NCBI GenBank assembly: GCA_036852015.1
Contig: JAANDG010000417.1
Location: forward strand, 62,001-126,000
From: Pelodera strongyloides
Taxonomy: Eukaryota; Nematoda; Chromadorea; Rhabditida; Rhabditidae
Direction of reading: 5' to 3'
Length of the DNA stretch: 64,000 bases
The translations under genes and the position numbers were made by a program. How positions within the stretch are numbered: position 1 is the first letter of the stretch; each line of letters starts with the position of its first letter. Below are positions 12,776 through 24,065 of the stretch, piece by piece. The notes beneath the pieces are model-generated. The model was not told the origin of the DNA and ran no database searches. It saw nothing but the letters and a program-made list of their open reading frames with translations.

Positions 12776-12956
12776 CCCCATAATGGGGTTTCCAAGTATC
12801 CGGACAAATTTACCGTATTTTACGACTTCGCGAGACCCATGTATTAATTTCACATGTCAAATATTCAATTCGGGGAAAATACGGTAAATTTTTCTATACT
12901 TGGAAGGGAACGCGCAGTTGTTTTTGGCATACATAGAAACCCCATTACAGTAGAGT
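12776..12956. repeat. Inverted-repeat element
   Basis: CCCCATAATGGGGTTTCCAAG with AAATTTACCGTATTTTACG at the left; AAAATACGGTAAATTTTTC and GAAACCCCATTACAG at the right. MITE-like. Confidence 0.55.
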
Positions 12957-13619
12957 GAGGACATAGTTTAGTTTAGAAAATAGTCTTGAATCACCGTGTG
13001 AAAAAGGTCGCCCTACTTATACGAGATACGACTGTTCCCGAAAATATTTTATTAATTAGCTTCCTTAAAGATGAACGTTCTGAGACTCGGTATCGCTCCC
13101 TCTCTCTTTCTCTCTCTCTCCATCTCCCTCTATTTATCTCACATTCATAACAGCGCTTAACTGCCACAATTTCAAATGAGATTTCGACCTTGAACTTATC
13201 ATACTAACATGTTCACATTATCACTTTCCTCAAATAATCGGGACCGTATCGGGCGCAGATCTTAGTTTCTTGAAATAATCGGCCACATGTCGGGGTTTCC
13301 ACTTTCCTGTGTAACTTCTGATATCCCTATTGCTCTATCACGATCTACAATTGCCATAGCTAGGCGTCACCCTAATTATAGCAATTGCAAGAGTAATTCG
13401 TGTTGTGAATGGGTGATGTATCCGCTAATTTATGCGTGACTCGAAGGCAACAACAACTCCCTAATACCCAAAGCGCTAATAAGCCAACTCGGCTCATCTT
13501 TATTAAGTGTCATATATAGAGGGAGAATTATCAAATGATATAATTGTTGACTGCTAGCCACTACGCTGAGATCTATTTTTTGGGATGTGTTATCCCCTAA
13601 CTCTAACCAAGGACCTTAG

Positions 13620-13747
13620 TCATAAACTTACTATGTAACTGTGTAGCTGTGTAACTAGCCCAAAAATTTGCTATGTAACTGTGTAGGCTGCGTAGCTGTG
13701 TAACTGGCCCAAAAGCTAACTATGTAGCTGTGTAGCTGTGTAACTTA
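13620..13747. repeat. Tandem repeat, about 50-bp period
   Basis: Three units built on CTATGTAACTGTGTAGCTG followed by GTGTAACTAGCCCAAAA, with small indels. Confidence 0.75.
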
Positions 13748-14414
13748 CTTGTATACCCAAAGGGTGACCCTATCTATGTGATTTATATAAGTTTTTGTGA
13801 ACCTTGTTGGATATATAGACAGCAAGGCATAAAGCAAAATTTTATGTATAACTATCTACCGCAGTTTTTCGATGAGGCCAAGCTAAATTAGTATATAATG
13901 TATGAACCGCGCATTATATATGTTCGTGCGTATTTCTTCGGTGGATTTGGGTGTTATATGATTGAGGTGGGATATAATTGTTTTTCAAAAGAGTTCTTCA
14001 AAATGTCTTATCTTATTGGTGAATAGTGCACTTTTATTCTTTTGTATGTCCAATTATTCAATCCCCAATGGTTGTTTCAATTTTTTTATGAATTGTCCTT
14101 TTTCACTTTTTTGCCACATTGCGTGTTTGAATAATGGAAATATTAATATTGTATAGGTCACAAGGTACGGCTCCTAAATTTATTACATTGGCATGGAGCC
14201 ATAGTGTATTTATAATTCAAAATGAATTATTCAAAATAAGGCTGGAATTAAAATACCCCATGCCATTTTTGTGTACCATTTTTACCAAAGTATACCCCTT
14301 GCTGAAGCCTGTTTTTTTCACAAGTATTTTTATATTCGAACAATAATTCTTATTTGCTCTCTTATTTGCTGTCCGTCGGTATCTAATCGTTTAGTATTTA
14401 CTCATAAGATTGTG

Positions 14415-14570
14415 CTTTATAGCGAAATACCGGCCGGTTTTTGAAACGCTTTGAGTACGCCAGCAATCTTATGCAAAAAATCGAGCTAAATTCGAGCAAA
14501 TTAGCATAACTACGCAAGGATTCAGTTGTCCACAATGCGTTTCAAAAACCGCCCTGGTATTTCGCTTTGA
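14415..14570. mobile_element. TTAA MITE, family A
   Basis: Ends CTTTATAGCGAAATACCGG and CCTGGTATTTCGCTTTGA; both terminal TTAA have mutated. The core is in the AATCGAGCTAAATTCGAGC orientation. Confidence 0.7.
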
Positions 14571-15365
14571 CATTTGATGACGCGTGGGGGCATGGGTAAC
14601 GTAGAAGCATAAACATGTTGTAGTGAAAGTATAATAACGAAAAGAAATAGTTCATATTTAGGACAAGTTTTTGAAAAACAACATTCAATACAAAGTACGC
14701 ACTTTAGTGCTTAAGTTGTCTGCTTTCTACCTATGACATTCACTTGTCTCTATTCTTTCCCTTCAACTATGTTCTGGAGCTAGGCTAGGTCTAGGCTATT
14801 ATTCATGCAAAAACAACCCAGCTCCGTATTCTGTCATTTTGTGTAGTCGCTTTTTCTAAACCGCGACCTATTTTGAGCTTCACTTGGTGTGTAAGTGGGC
14901 AGTGTATAGTTACCCTTTACCTTTACTTCAATTTACTTATTGTTTTACTAATTTCTTTGACGTATACGATTTATATCATGTTTACTATTGTTTACAGCCG
15001 CTCATAACTAAATAAATAAATAAATTTTTACGCCATAAGAGCGTGCTTTTTTTTCAAAGTGGTTCACTAAATTGTTTCAAAGCTTATGACTTGTTCCGCA
15101 AAGATCCTGAGCAGTAGGCGACGAGTTCCAGATGACAAATTGTTCGACGTCGATGCTCTAACATTCTTTTGACAGGCACATAATACATAGCGTAAACGGT
15201 GGCCATACTTAAATAATGCTAATTAGCATATTTATTCAAGTTGTGCCTTTGAGTAAAGTCCTAATGGATGGCGAATGGCCAGCAATAGCAAGCGTGAAGA
15301 TAGGGGTTCATGAGCCTTGTTGGATAAATAGTGGACTATAAGTATAAATGAAAAATTACCTGGGG

Positions 15366-15600
15366 CACAGGAAAATGATATTATTTCCAAAACCGCAGAA
15401 AAACCGTCCCGTCACCTAAAAAAGCATTTGGCGACTGGTTCGTGATCGTTTTGTGACCAGTTGATGACAGTTTTCGACGAAACTTGATCACCAAACGGTC
15501 ACAAAGTGGTCACCAAATGGGCTGGCCCACAAAAAAACCAGTGAACCCCCACAAAAATGGGTTCACCCATTTCCTATGGGTGGCTCATTTACATATGTGC
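15366..15600. mobile_element. Family C repeat (GGTCACCAAATGG type)
   Basis: Begins CACAGGAAAATGATATTATT, contains several GTGACCA/TCACCAAATGG units in both orientations, and ends in a CCATTTCC stretch. One of four copies between 15.3 and 22.9 kb. Confidence 0.6.
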
Positions 15601-16123
15601 TTTTTTGATCATGAGGCCTTAGGGAAAATTTAAAAAATGTATAAAGTTGAGAATAGCCAATTAAAATAGTCGTGTGAATTTTGGCAATTAAAATGACCAC
15701 AATTACGAAACAACCTTTGATTCTTATGAGAATTTGTTAATTATTAATATCCAAAATTGTTTTCAATGAAAATCTTGAATTTCAATTGTTCCAAACATTC
15801 TATGGTTTTATTCTACTTCAGCGGACATTTTATTTGTTTGTTTGTCATTTTGTTGTTTTCGATAGGTTTACGTACTATAGTTATAGCCCGATATGTACTC
15901 TACGTCTCTACGCAACGTTCTCGCAATCCTTCTCTCTCTCTCTCACTCTCTCTCTCTCTTCCCCTCCCTAATTCTACTCCTTTTCTCTCTCTCTCTCTCT
16001 CTATCTCATTAACGTGCTCTCTATCCAAGGGAAACCTCTCTCTCTCTCTCTCCCTGGGGAAATGCTGGTTATATATTTCTCCTTTTCAGGCTCCCTCCCT
16101 ATGCTTTCCGTGCTCTAAGTGCG

Positions 16124-19100
16124 ATGGGAGAGTGTGACCTAGGGTCGGTACCTTTCGAATCCGAATGGCTAATCAATACCACAGCGGTATTGAACGGTTT
16201 CTACGCTCACCTACATCCCTACATATCCGTGGCACTATGTGTACTTGGTAAGTGGGTCATTAGCAATATACTCATATGTATACACGTGCACGTGCACATG
16301 CGCTTACACATACACGCATACACTCATACAGTCATACACATTCACACATATCCTCACATACACATATACACTCATAAACTCAAAACATTCACATATACCC
16401 TCTCACACACATACACGCATACACTCATATACATTCACACATACCCTCACACACATACATTCACACATACCCTCACACACATACACACATACACTCATAC
16501 ACATTCACACATACCCTCACATACACATACAAATAACACCTGACAGATACATTCGAAAACATACATATCAGCATACACACACACACCTACAAACTCAACA
16601 CTAATAAATGTGTGCACACGCATACATACACCATGCACATGAGCAGCAAAGATATCTATGAGAGAGGTAGCAGTTTTCTCTCTTGTCACGGTCATTTGTC
16701 ATCAAATGCTAGTGCAAAGGCACAGAGGATATTAGCGGCCGCCTCAGCCTAAGTTTTATGAATTTTGGTTGCAAACAAAATGGGGGTTTTTTGGGGGCCC
16801 CGCTCGACAAAAACCCCGATTTTTCGTTTGCAACCAAAATTCATTTATCATCAAAGATATAACTTATCCTGGCGTCGTTCCTGTGACATCGCGAAGGAGT
16901 GAATGGTTCCAAAAACTATTTCAAGAAAGCAGAATAAATCACCGCTGCAGTTCCGAGTGGGCGCAACTGGACAAAATTGCAACACTCGTGATCTATTACA
17001 TGCATTTTTCTCTCGTGCTCGGGTTTAAAATTGGTAAAAAATGTTTTGGTTTCACCCATACGATAATCCATCATAATACAAACAGAGCCGAAGATAAAAA
17101 GATAAAGAGTACCGGGTTATATCAACCGAATCCGCAGAAACGGTGCACCGCCGTCCGGTTCATTTCTGACCCTAAGAAATATGTCCGTGCCAAGAAAACG
17201 TACAGTTTGTTAGTGCCTGATAACGACCTACAATCGGTAGTTAACACTAACAACGTCTTTAGGCACCCTGATGAACCTTATCACCGTTATCGTGCTCACC
17301 CGACCGTCGATGCTCTCTCCAGTCAACGTGCTCTTATGTGCCGTGGCTGTCTGTGACATCCTCGTCATGTCATCTGTTTTGGTGTTCTCTTCACACTTTC
17401 TCATCGCTGCGGTATCAAGGTAATATAGACGTTAATTATCATTATGTCCATATTTGACTTATGAAACATGTAACAATCGCTTGAATCAAGTTTGCGTACG
17501 CGATTGAATTAATTAGTCTAAGGATATCTATCAATTTTGTCATTTGGAACTCCTCGCGTACTCTCTTCACGGAACACACATAAGCTTGATCACTGTAATA
17601 AAACACGAATAAAGCCGACGTTCTAGCGCAACACATTCAAAAATTTTGTTTATTGTTTTAAAAATAACTAAAGTGTAAGCTCTAACGTTTCTTCACACTC
17701 TATTTACACTGTGATTTAGATGCGAAGTGAGCGACTACAGTCAATTTTGGGCGTATTTTCTCTATTTTCACTCACAACTGACCGTCATCCTCCACGCAAC
17801 AAGTATATGGCTTACCGTGAGTTGCTCCTCTTAATTAACTTAATCTCTAACTAAACTGCTTGGTTTACATAGAAAATGATCCATTTCGTGACGGTTCACT
17901 GTTTTTTTCATGGGCCAACCCATTTGGTGACCTCTTCGTGGCCATGTGGTGACAAAGCTTCATCGAAAACCGTAATCAAATGGTCACCAAATGGCCATGA
18001 CGGTTGTGGTTTCGGCAATTATTGCGTTGGTTTTGGCAATTATTTCGTTTTCCTGTCAATTTCCCGACTTGTCATTTTTAGGTGCTTCTCGCGCAAATCC
18101 GTGTGCTGACCATTCGCCGCGCCACCGCCGGACCAACTGACGCGATCGGCGCTCGCTTCACTCTAGTTCTCTCACTGATCACTCTGGTTGTCTGCACGCT
18201 GGTCAACCTTCCAAATATGATGACGTTTGAGGTACGGTTTTAAATATAGCTCATTTTGTAGAGAATTTCATGCTCAACAATGCTCCTCCTTATGTATTAG
18301 TGAATTAACAAAATCATTTTTCTTTCTGAGCTTTTCGCATACATATTAGGCAGCGCATATTTTCTCATAAGGCGAGAATTATATGAATAGGCCGTACATA
18401 AAGGGTCTAATTGTCTAGAGAACTCAATTAATAATAGAATATCTTTCGGGCGAAAGTTGCGACTTCAGAATACTCACGTTTATAATAAGTAGGTTAACTG
18501 CAGTCTTCTGGATTGAGGGGGCTCTATATTTAAAAACTCAAATCACAAGGAATGTTTTCAATTTTCAAGTGCTCAGAAAATGAAAATGAATTATAAAATT
18601 AATCTTTATTAATTCTTAGAGCACAGAGTAATTATTTATTAAAATATTCTAAAATATTAATTTACTTATTTAATTATCTATTACAATAATATTATATATT
18701 AATATATTATTTAATTATTTATTAAAATACTATTAAATATTAATTTATTATTTAATAAAATATTATTAAATAATAATTTATTATTTAATTATTTATTAAA
18801 ACGTTATTAATTATTAAAATATTATTTATTACATTAATTTTGGAATTATTTCCAGATTGTCGAAATCGATGCTGACCTATGGTTGTCCTGTCTGAACCAA
18901 GAAGTTGGATCAGAATCGATAGTTGTTTCTAATGACACAACGCCAGCTACTGTAGATACGAACGACTATGGTGCAATATATCATGTACAAGCGTCCAAAA
19001 ATGATTGCGGCGTTTTGAAGGTGAGCGGATAGTTGAAAGGACAACTTTATAAATATATTTTTAAATGGTGGAGCGTTGCCTATGATATGGTTTATGATAC

Positions 19101-22100
19101 TTCAACGTTATCAAAAGACATTTCGACCTCATTTGTCAACAGTATTCATTAAAAAATACACGGGGAACTTCACTGGAAATGGGTGAACCCATTTGGTGAC
19201 GGTCCACTCTTTTTTTTCCTGGACCAGCCCATTTAGTGACCACTTCCTAACCGTGTGCATCAGATGGTTTTTTTTCTCGGTAAAAACCATTTGGTGATGG
19301 GTCAACCGGTCAACGACGGTTTTTCTGTGGTTTGGGCAATTATTTCGTTTTCCTGTGTTACATTATAAAATAAGCTACTTAAAAATTCAGGTTGCTTACT
19401 GGACAAACGGCATTCTCTTCAAAGTTGTTCCGTGTGTTCTTCTCACCCTTTCAATCGTCGCCCTACTCAAAATCATATCAGATGTAGCGAATCGGAGGAA
19501 AACATTGGCACAGGTGCGGTCACCCTTGGTCCGGTTTCGCGGCCCACTCACGGCACACAACTTTGGGTGTGGGCCGTGTGTGGGCCGCGCACCCTTGGTT
19601 TTTCGACCCTCATACTACGAAACAGTACTACTATTCTACAATTCAACACACAAATTTAAAATGCCATATCTTTCAGGTTATGAACAAGAAACGCATGCCG
19701 CGCGATCATACCACACCAATGTTGGTCGCGGTACTATCAATATTCCTTGTCGCAGAATTGCCGCAAGGGATATTACACGTTTGCAACGCGATATTCAGCA
19801 ATGAGACCTTTTATCGAACGGTGAGTATAGGTTTATCAACCAAAGATTCTATTTTTTGAAGCACATTTTTTCTTCATTTCATAATTAGTCTTATTATTTT
19901 CTAAGGTTATCATTGCAAGTTCATCGTCATTCGCTCGAGTTTAGTGACAAAACAAATATTAAGTTAGAGCGTTTTAGTGTTTTAAAGCGAAATACCTGTA
20001 GGTTTTTGAAACACATCGAGTATCCCAGCATTCTTATGCAGCTTATGCAAATGAACATAAAAAAATCGAGCTAATTTCGAGTAAATTAGCATAAATAAGT
20101 AAGAATTCAGTTGTCCGCGATGCGTTTCAAAAACCGGCCGGTATTTCGCTTTAAGTTTTAGGTTTCGGCGTAACTTTCTTATAACTCTCCCACACGCGTA
20201 GAAGGTCATTTAATATTATTTGTAGTTTGTAGTTTCTGTTATTCTCTCCTATATGCTTAGATCTACCTAAACCTCGGCGACCTGATGGACCTCTTTTCCC
20301 TGGTGAATTCGGCGGTGAACTTCATCATTTATTGTGCAATGAGCAGAAAGTTTCGCGCCGTTTTCCTCGAGTTGTTCTTCGCGTGTCTGCCGAATAGGTT
20401 CACAACGTAAGTCAGGTTAAAGGTTAATTAACAAAATACTGTATAACTCCAAAATAGCTAATTACAAAACTAATTGTCTGGTAAAAAAAAACATGAAACG
20501 CGGCACGACATCCAACACAGCGCAGAGAAAAGCTTTTTTATTCGAATACCTCTGTCTGGTCGCTGAGCACGCGGACGCGCGCACGTTTCACCGCGCGGTG
20601 CAGTGTCGCAGGTGTGCACCGGGGACAGCAGTGCGCGCGTCCGCGCGGTTACCTCACTAGAAAGCAAAAGAAACACCGATTTTGAATTGCCAGAACGTAT
20701 CACGGTATCACATATACTTATGCAACACCCAAACTTTCGCAAGACAAATGTTCCCAAGTGGGATCGAACCTGCAAATTCACTCAGGAATTTACCCTGAAA
20801 CCAACGCCTCTCCGAGTGTCATATGGCCAACTCGGCCATATGGCACTCGGAGAGTTCACACGAAAACTGAATATAACTGCGCCTGTGAGCGAATTAGTAC
20901 GTTTGCTAGATCGATATTAGTATTGAAAGACCGCGACACGCTACGGAGAACTCCGCTGCGTATTCCGCGGGGGTCCCAAACCCCGGTCTCGGAATTTGCT
21001 GAAAACAGTGCGCGCACCTCCTTTTACGCGGAAAACCACGCGCGCACAGCCTTTTGGGGCTGGAGGTGGTTGCGCGTGCGGGCGCTCAAGAACGTAGACT
21101 ATAGCCGGCCGTATACGTATGATGGGCGGCTTTCTTTTCAACAGAAATTCGGAAGCACACCTCATATTCTATGTTTCTGAAAATAAAGAATTTTGCGTTT
21201 TCAGGGATCTTCGTGACGAATGGCTCAAGCAATTGGACACTTCACGACATCGACCTTCCGGCTTCACAGATTTGACAAGAACTGAACAAGTTAGTATACG
21301 ACATCCTTGATTGATATTGATAGGATTATTGATTGATACCATAGTATCGGAAGTGATAGCACATTGACCAGCTATCTAACGTCAAATGTGCGTTTTATGG
21401 AGTTTGCAAGTATGCCAAAAACAGTGCGTTTTCCTTGTAAGTATCAATTCGTGCAATTTACCGTAATTTTGAGTAATTTTGATACACATTTCAAATTTAT
21501 CCGCACTATCCGCCATGTTATAGCAAAGCGGGGAGATACGTTTTTCGCCATTTATATGATACATTACAGTCTGAAAAAAAAAATAAGCACGGTATAATAA
21601 GGTACATTTAGCTCGCGCTCACCTCATCCCATCACCGACCCTCAGCAACGAGCACACTATTGAGGAGCGGATCCCGGGAGCACATTCCCAAGCTGTACAC
21701 TGGGAATCTGTTGTCAGTGGGCGATATTCAAGGTATTACAACGTTTAAAGGAAGGCAGTCACTTCAAAATCAACTTTTTTATTTGATTTTTATTAGATGC
21801 AAGCAGATTTATAAAACAATATGAAGCCCATAAAAATCCACATAAAATGGAACTCAGGGAGAGAAATCAATGAGAATGAGTTTTGATAAATGACCGACGC
21901 CGGTGCATATATGCAATTGCCAGGGGTACTTGGAGAGTGAACAGCCTGCAGTGTTACACCTGGCGCGTGGTTTATCACTGCAGGGTATTTATTATGAAAC
22001 TCTATACGGGCAATTATAAACTACGGTATATAAGTAAAAGTCATAAACAGGGATTTCTCTCCCTGAGTTCGTTTTTTCGTACTTTGGCGCTGGAATCGTC

Positions 22101-23896
22101 GTTTTCTTCACATACTTGAACAATTAATGAAAAGCGAATAAAAAATACGAATTTGTAGTGACTGCGATCCTTTAAAGCGGTATTGCATGTGGTTTGTGAA
22201 TATACGCTTTACACTTGTATTTCCATGTATCATATGCAAATTGTGCTTCCTTCTGTGTCCCTCATTTGACATATTTGTGCTCTGGTGAGGTTTTGCGATC
22301 GTGAGCTCTGAGGTGTATTGTACGATTAACCCTTTTGTCGCTGGACATGTTAGCTGTCAATTGTTAGATGAGCGCTACGTTTCACTAGATATATATGAAT
22401 ATCGTCAAATTACTTACTTCATTGACTTGCGTCTTGTATGCCATTAAAAGTAACTCTGATTTCTGAATGGTAACGGCAATTGTTGTAGTGTATGAGAATT
22501 ATTCCGCGAAAAAAAAATGATAGAGTAAAATACAAGAACCTTTTCTCGCGTGGAACACTCAAAAGCGTTTCGGTTTGCCCCATTATCGGTACAAATGTCA
22601 AAGTTGGGTAAATAACGACACTACACAGGAAAACGGAATAATTGCCGAAACCATAGACCATAGAGACATAGAGAAACCGGCAGTAGCAGGCCACCAAATG
22701 TTTTTTCACCGAAAAAGGATGTTTGGTCAGTGACTATCTGGTGACAAGTTGGTGACCAGTTGACTGCGGTTTTCGAGAAAACGGTCACGACAAAGTCACC
22801 AATTAGTCACCAGATGGGTCAACCCACGAGAAAAACCGGGTACCGTCCACGTATCTCTATGCTATCCATGATCATAGTTTCGAACTTGCACGTACTATCA
22901 AGTTATTGAAAAACAGATGGCTATTTCAATCGAAAAATACGCTCATTGTCAGTGTAATTTTGCGAAGCATTGTGTCTTAGTCGACACTTTTAAGAGACTG
23001 CTTGCACTAGTTTTCTCCTCGTCTTACACTAAACTAAACCCCTTCTAATTCTCTCTTCTCTAGGCCACTCTCCTCGTGGATCTTTGTCGCGTACTAGTGC
23101 ATGCAGTGGTGTTATGGAGAAACAACGAATATCCATCGACGTACCACATAGACGAAGGGGTAAGTTTTATAATGCTGCTTCCAAACTAGTTGGCATCTAA
23201 CAAGGGCAAAGGTCGGCCAATAGGTAACGTATGAAAACCCCTTCGATGTCACACGATAAACAATATATAAGGTAACATTTTAACCTATTGTAACCTATTG
23301 TAAGGTAAGGTAACCTATTGACCGACTTTTGCCCTTGTAAGTTATTCCACTTTATACGGTTAAATTCGACCACTCTATCCTCTATCAGAACGAAATAAGC
23401 TGTCAGATATGTGTGTTTAGTTGAAACTTTTGCTTGAGATTCTTTCTTTTACGCCACAAGAGCGTGATGTTTTACTCAAGGGTGGTTCAATACAAGGTTT
23501 CAAAGCGTATCAGAAATCAGAGGTCCTGAGTCATCCTGAAATATGACCCACATAATTATGAGCCAAGTAGTCTAAGGGCCTAAGGACCCACATAGGTGGC
23601 TATCTATCTTAGCGACTGTGCCGTCCTCACTTTAGTAATGTATTATTGATTTTACACTATTGTTGGTGGTTGTCAATTTGTTAGGATCTTATATTCCAGG
23701 CACCGAGACCTTACGGAACAGTTTGGAAATTCACGAACTTCAATTAACAGTTCCAACACGAGAAAAACCAAAGACGTGGAGCTGGAATCCAACTACAGTA
23801 GTTAGAAGCTTCTTGGAAAGGGGATCCACAGGGCATCAGAATAGTCCACAACGACGGATCAACATTATACAGTGCGAAACACAACGGGTTTATTAA
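16124..23896 (+). CDS. DMSR-like FMRFamide-type neuropeptide GPCR, 12 exons, 539 aa
   Basis: Class A (rhodopsin) receptor of the nematode DMSR/FMRFamide-like peptide group; expected role is G-protein signalling at the neuronal or muscle plasma membrane. Exons: 16124-16247, 17263-17419, 17720-17816, 18082-18231, 18856-19020, 19391-19513, 19677-19820, 20261-20406, 21205-21289, 21612-21732, 23064-23159, 23685-23896; all phases agree. Seen: N-glycosylation site NTT at 18-20; TM1 about 34-54; TM2 with SPVNVLLCAVAVCD (60-73); Cys95 before TM3; TM3 ending in SIWLTV; a QIRVLTIRRATAGP second loop (about 131-144); TM4 about 155-174; long ECL2 with Cys188 and Cys227 (numbers approximate to within a few residues); TM5 about 235-257; TM6 with AELPQGIL, the group's hallmark; TM7 with NSAVNFIIYC; then a 170-residue Ser/Arg-rich tail. 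The start is chosen as the first ATG after the acceptor at 16088 and just before TM1. Ligand is not inferable. Introns 3, 5, 7 and 10 carry MITEs. Confidence in family is high; tail exons 10-12 rest on phase and open frame only. Confidence 0.88.
16268..16600. repeat. CACATA/CACTCATA microsatellite, receptor intron 1
   Basis: Degenerate CA-rich repeat with a longer period of about 37 bases (CATTCACACATACCCTCACA recurring). Produces His/Thr-rich spurious frames. Confidence 0.9.
16757..16845. repeat. Inverted repeat, receptor intron 1
   Basis: TGAATTTTGGTTGCAAAC and GTTTGCAACCAAAATTCA flank a G/C-rich centre (GGGGGTTTTTTGGGGGCC). Confidence 0.7.
17096..17170. repeat. Repeat shared with 2420-2520, receptor intron 1
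   Basis: Same blocks as the first copy. It lies about 90 bases before receptor exon 2 and is read through by a long spurious frame. Confidence 0.5.
17876..18055. mobile_element. Family C repeat, receptor intron 3
   Basis: Opposite orientation to the 15366 copy; ends in GGCAATTATTTCGTTTTCCTG, 27 bases before exon 4. Internal GGTCACCAAATGGCCATGACGG-like units. Confidence 0.6.
19155..19356. mobile_element. Family C repeat, receptor intron 5
   Basis: Starts at GTGAACCCATTTGGTGACGG and ends in GGCAATTATTTCGTTTTCCTG, 35 bases before exon 6. Same orientation as the 17876 copy. Confidence 0.6.
19982..20154. mobile_element. TTAA MITE, family A, in receptor intron 7
   Basis: Complete, with TTAA at both ends. 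Sits 107 bases before receptor exon 8 (20261). Confidence 0.8.
20808..20854. repeat. Hairpin, 21-bp stem, receptor intron 8
   Basis: CTCTCCGAGTGTCATATGGC and its inverted copy flank AACTC-type loop bases; one mismatch in 21. Isolated, not part of the MITE families above. Confidence 0.75.
21742..22178. mobile_element. Foldback element, family D, receptor intron 10
   Basis: Starts GTTTAAAGGAAGGCAGTCAC and ends GTAGTGACTGCGATCCTTTAAA. Similar size and ends to the 9697 copy; begins 10 bases after the exon 10 donor. Confidence 0.65.
22622..22855. mobile_element. Family C repeat, receptor intron 10
   Basis: Starts ACACAGGAAAACGGAATAAT, same orientation as the 15366 copy, ends in CAACCCACGAGAAAAACCGG. 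Confidence 0.6.
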
Positions 23897-24065
23897 AGCG
23901 ATAGATCGTCCGGTTTTTGAATCGTATGTGGGACAAACGCATTCCCATATGTTGTATGCAAGTGAATATAATTAGAATAAAAAAATCGCGCAGTTATTTG
24001 CGTATACTACTTGGGAATGTAGCGTCCAGCGTACGTTTCAAAATCCGGCTGTTATATCGCTTTGA
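23893..24065. mobile_element. Diverged TTAA MITE abutting the receptor stop codon
   Basis: Left end TTAAAGCGATAGATCGTCCG and a right end TTATATCGCTTTGA form the diverged inverted ends. The first TTAA contains the receptor TAA stop (23894-23896), and the core supplies AATAAA at 23976. Confidence 0.65.
23976..23981 (+). promoter_or_regulatory. Candidate poly(A) signal, receptor gene, inside a MITE
   Basis: AATAAA 80 bases after the stop, in the conserved core of the family A element. It is the nearest such hexamer seen downstream. Confidence 0.45.

Larger units (their letters stand above)
10900..16087. other. Intergenic repeat region upstream of the receptor
   Basis: No supported gene. Contents: tRNA-like fragment (10963), GC-rich island (12000-12125), inverted repeat (12776-12956), tandem repeat (13620-13747), MITE (14415-14570), a dispersed repeat containing ACGCCATAAGAGCGTG (15028), a GGTCACCAAATGG element (15366-15600) and CT microsatellites before 16060. 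An AT-rich stretch at 13.9-14.4 kb has no splice-supported exon. Confidence 0.55.

Noticed and set aside
16124..16604. His/Thr-rich long frames after receptor exon 1
   Set aside because: CA-rich microsatellite read-through beyond the exon 1 donor at 16248.
16769..17356. 195-codon plus-strand frame
   Set aside because: Covers receptor intron 1 repeats and runs into exon 2 out of frame; no start or splice support, and part matches a dispersed repeat.
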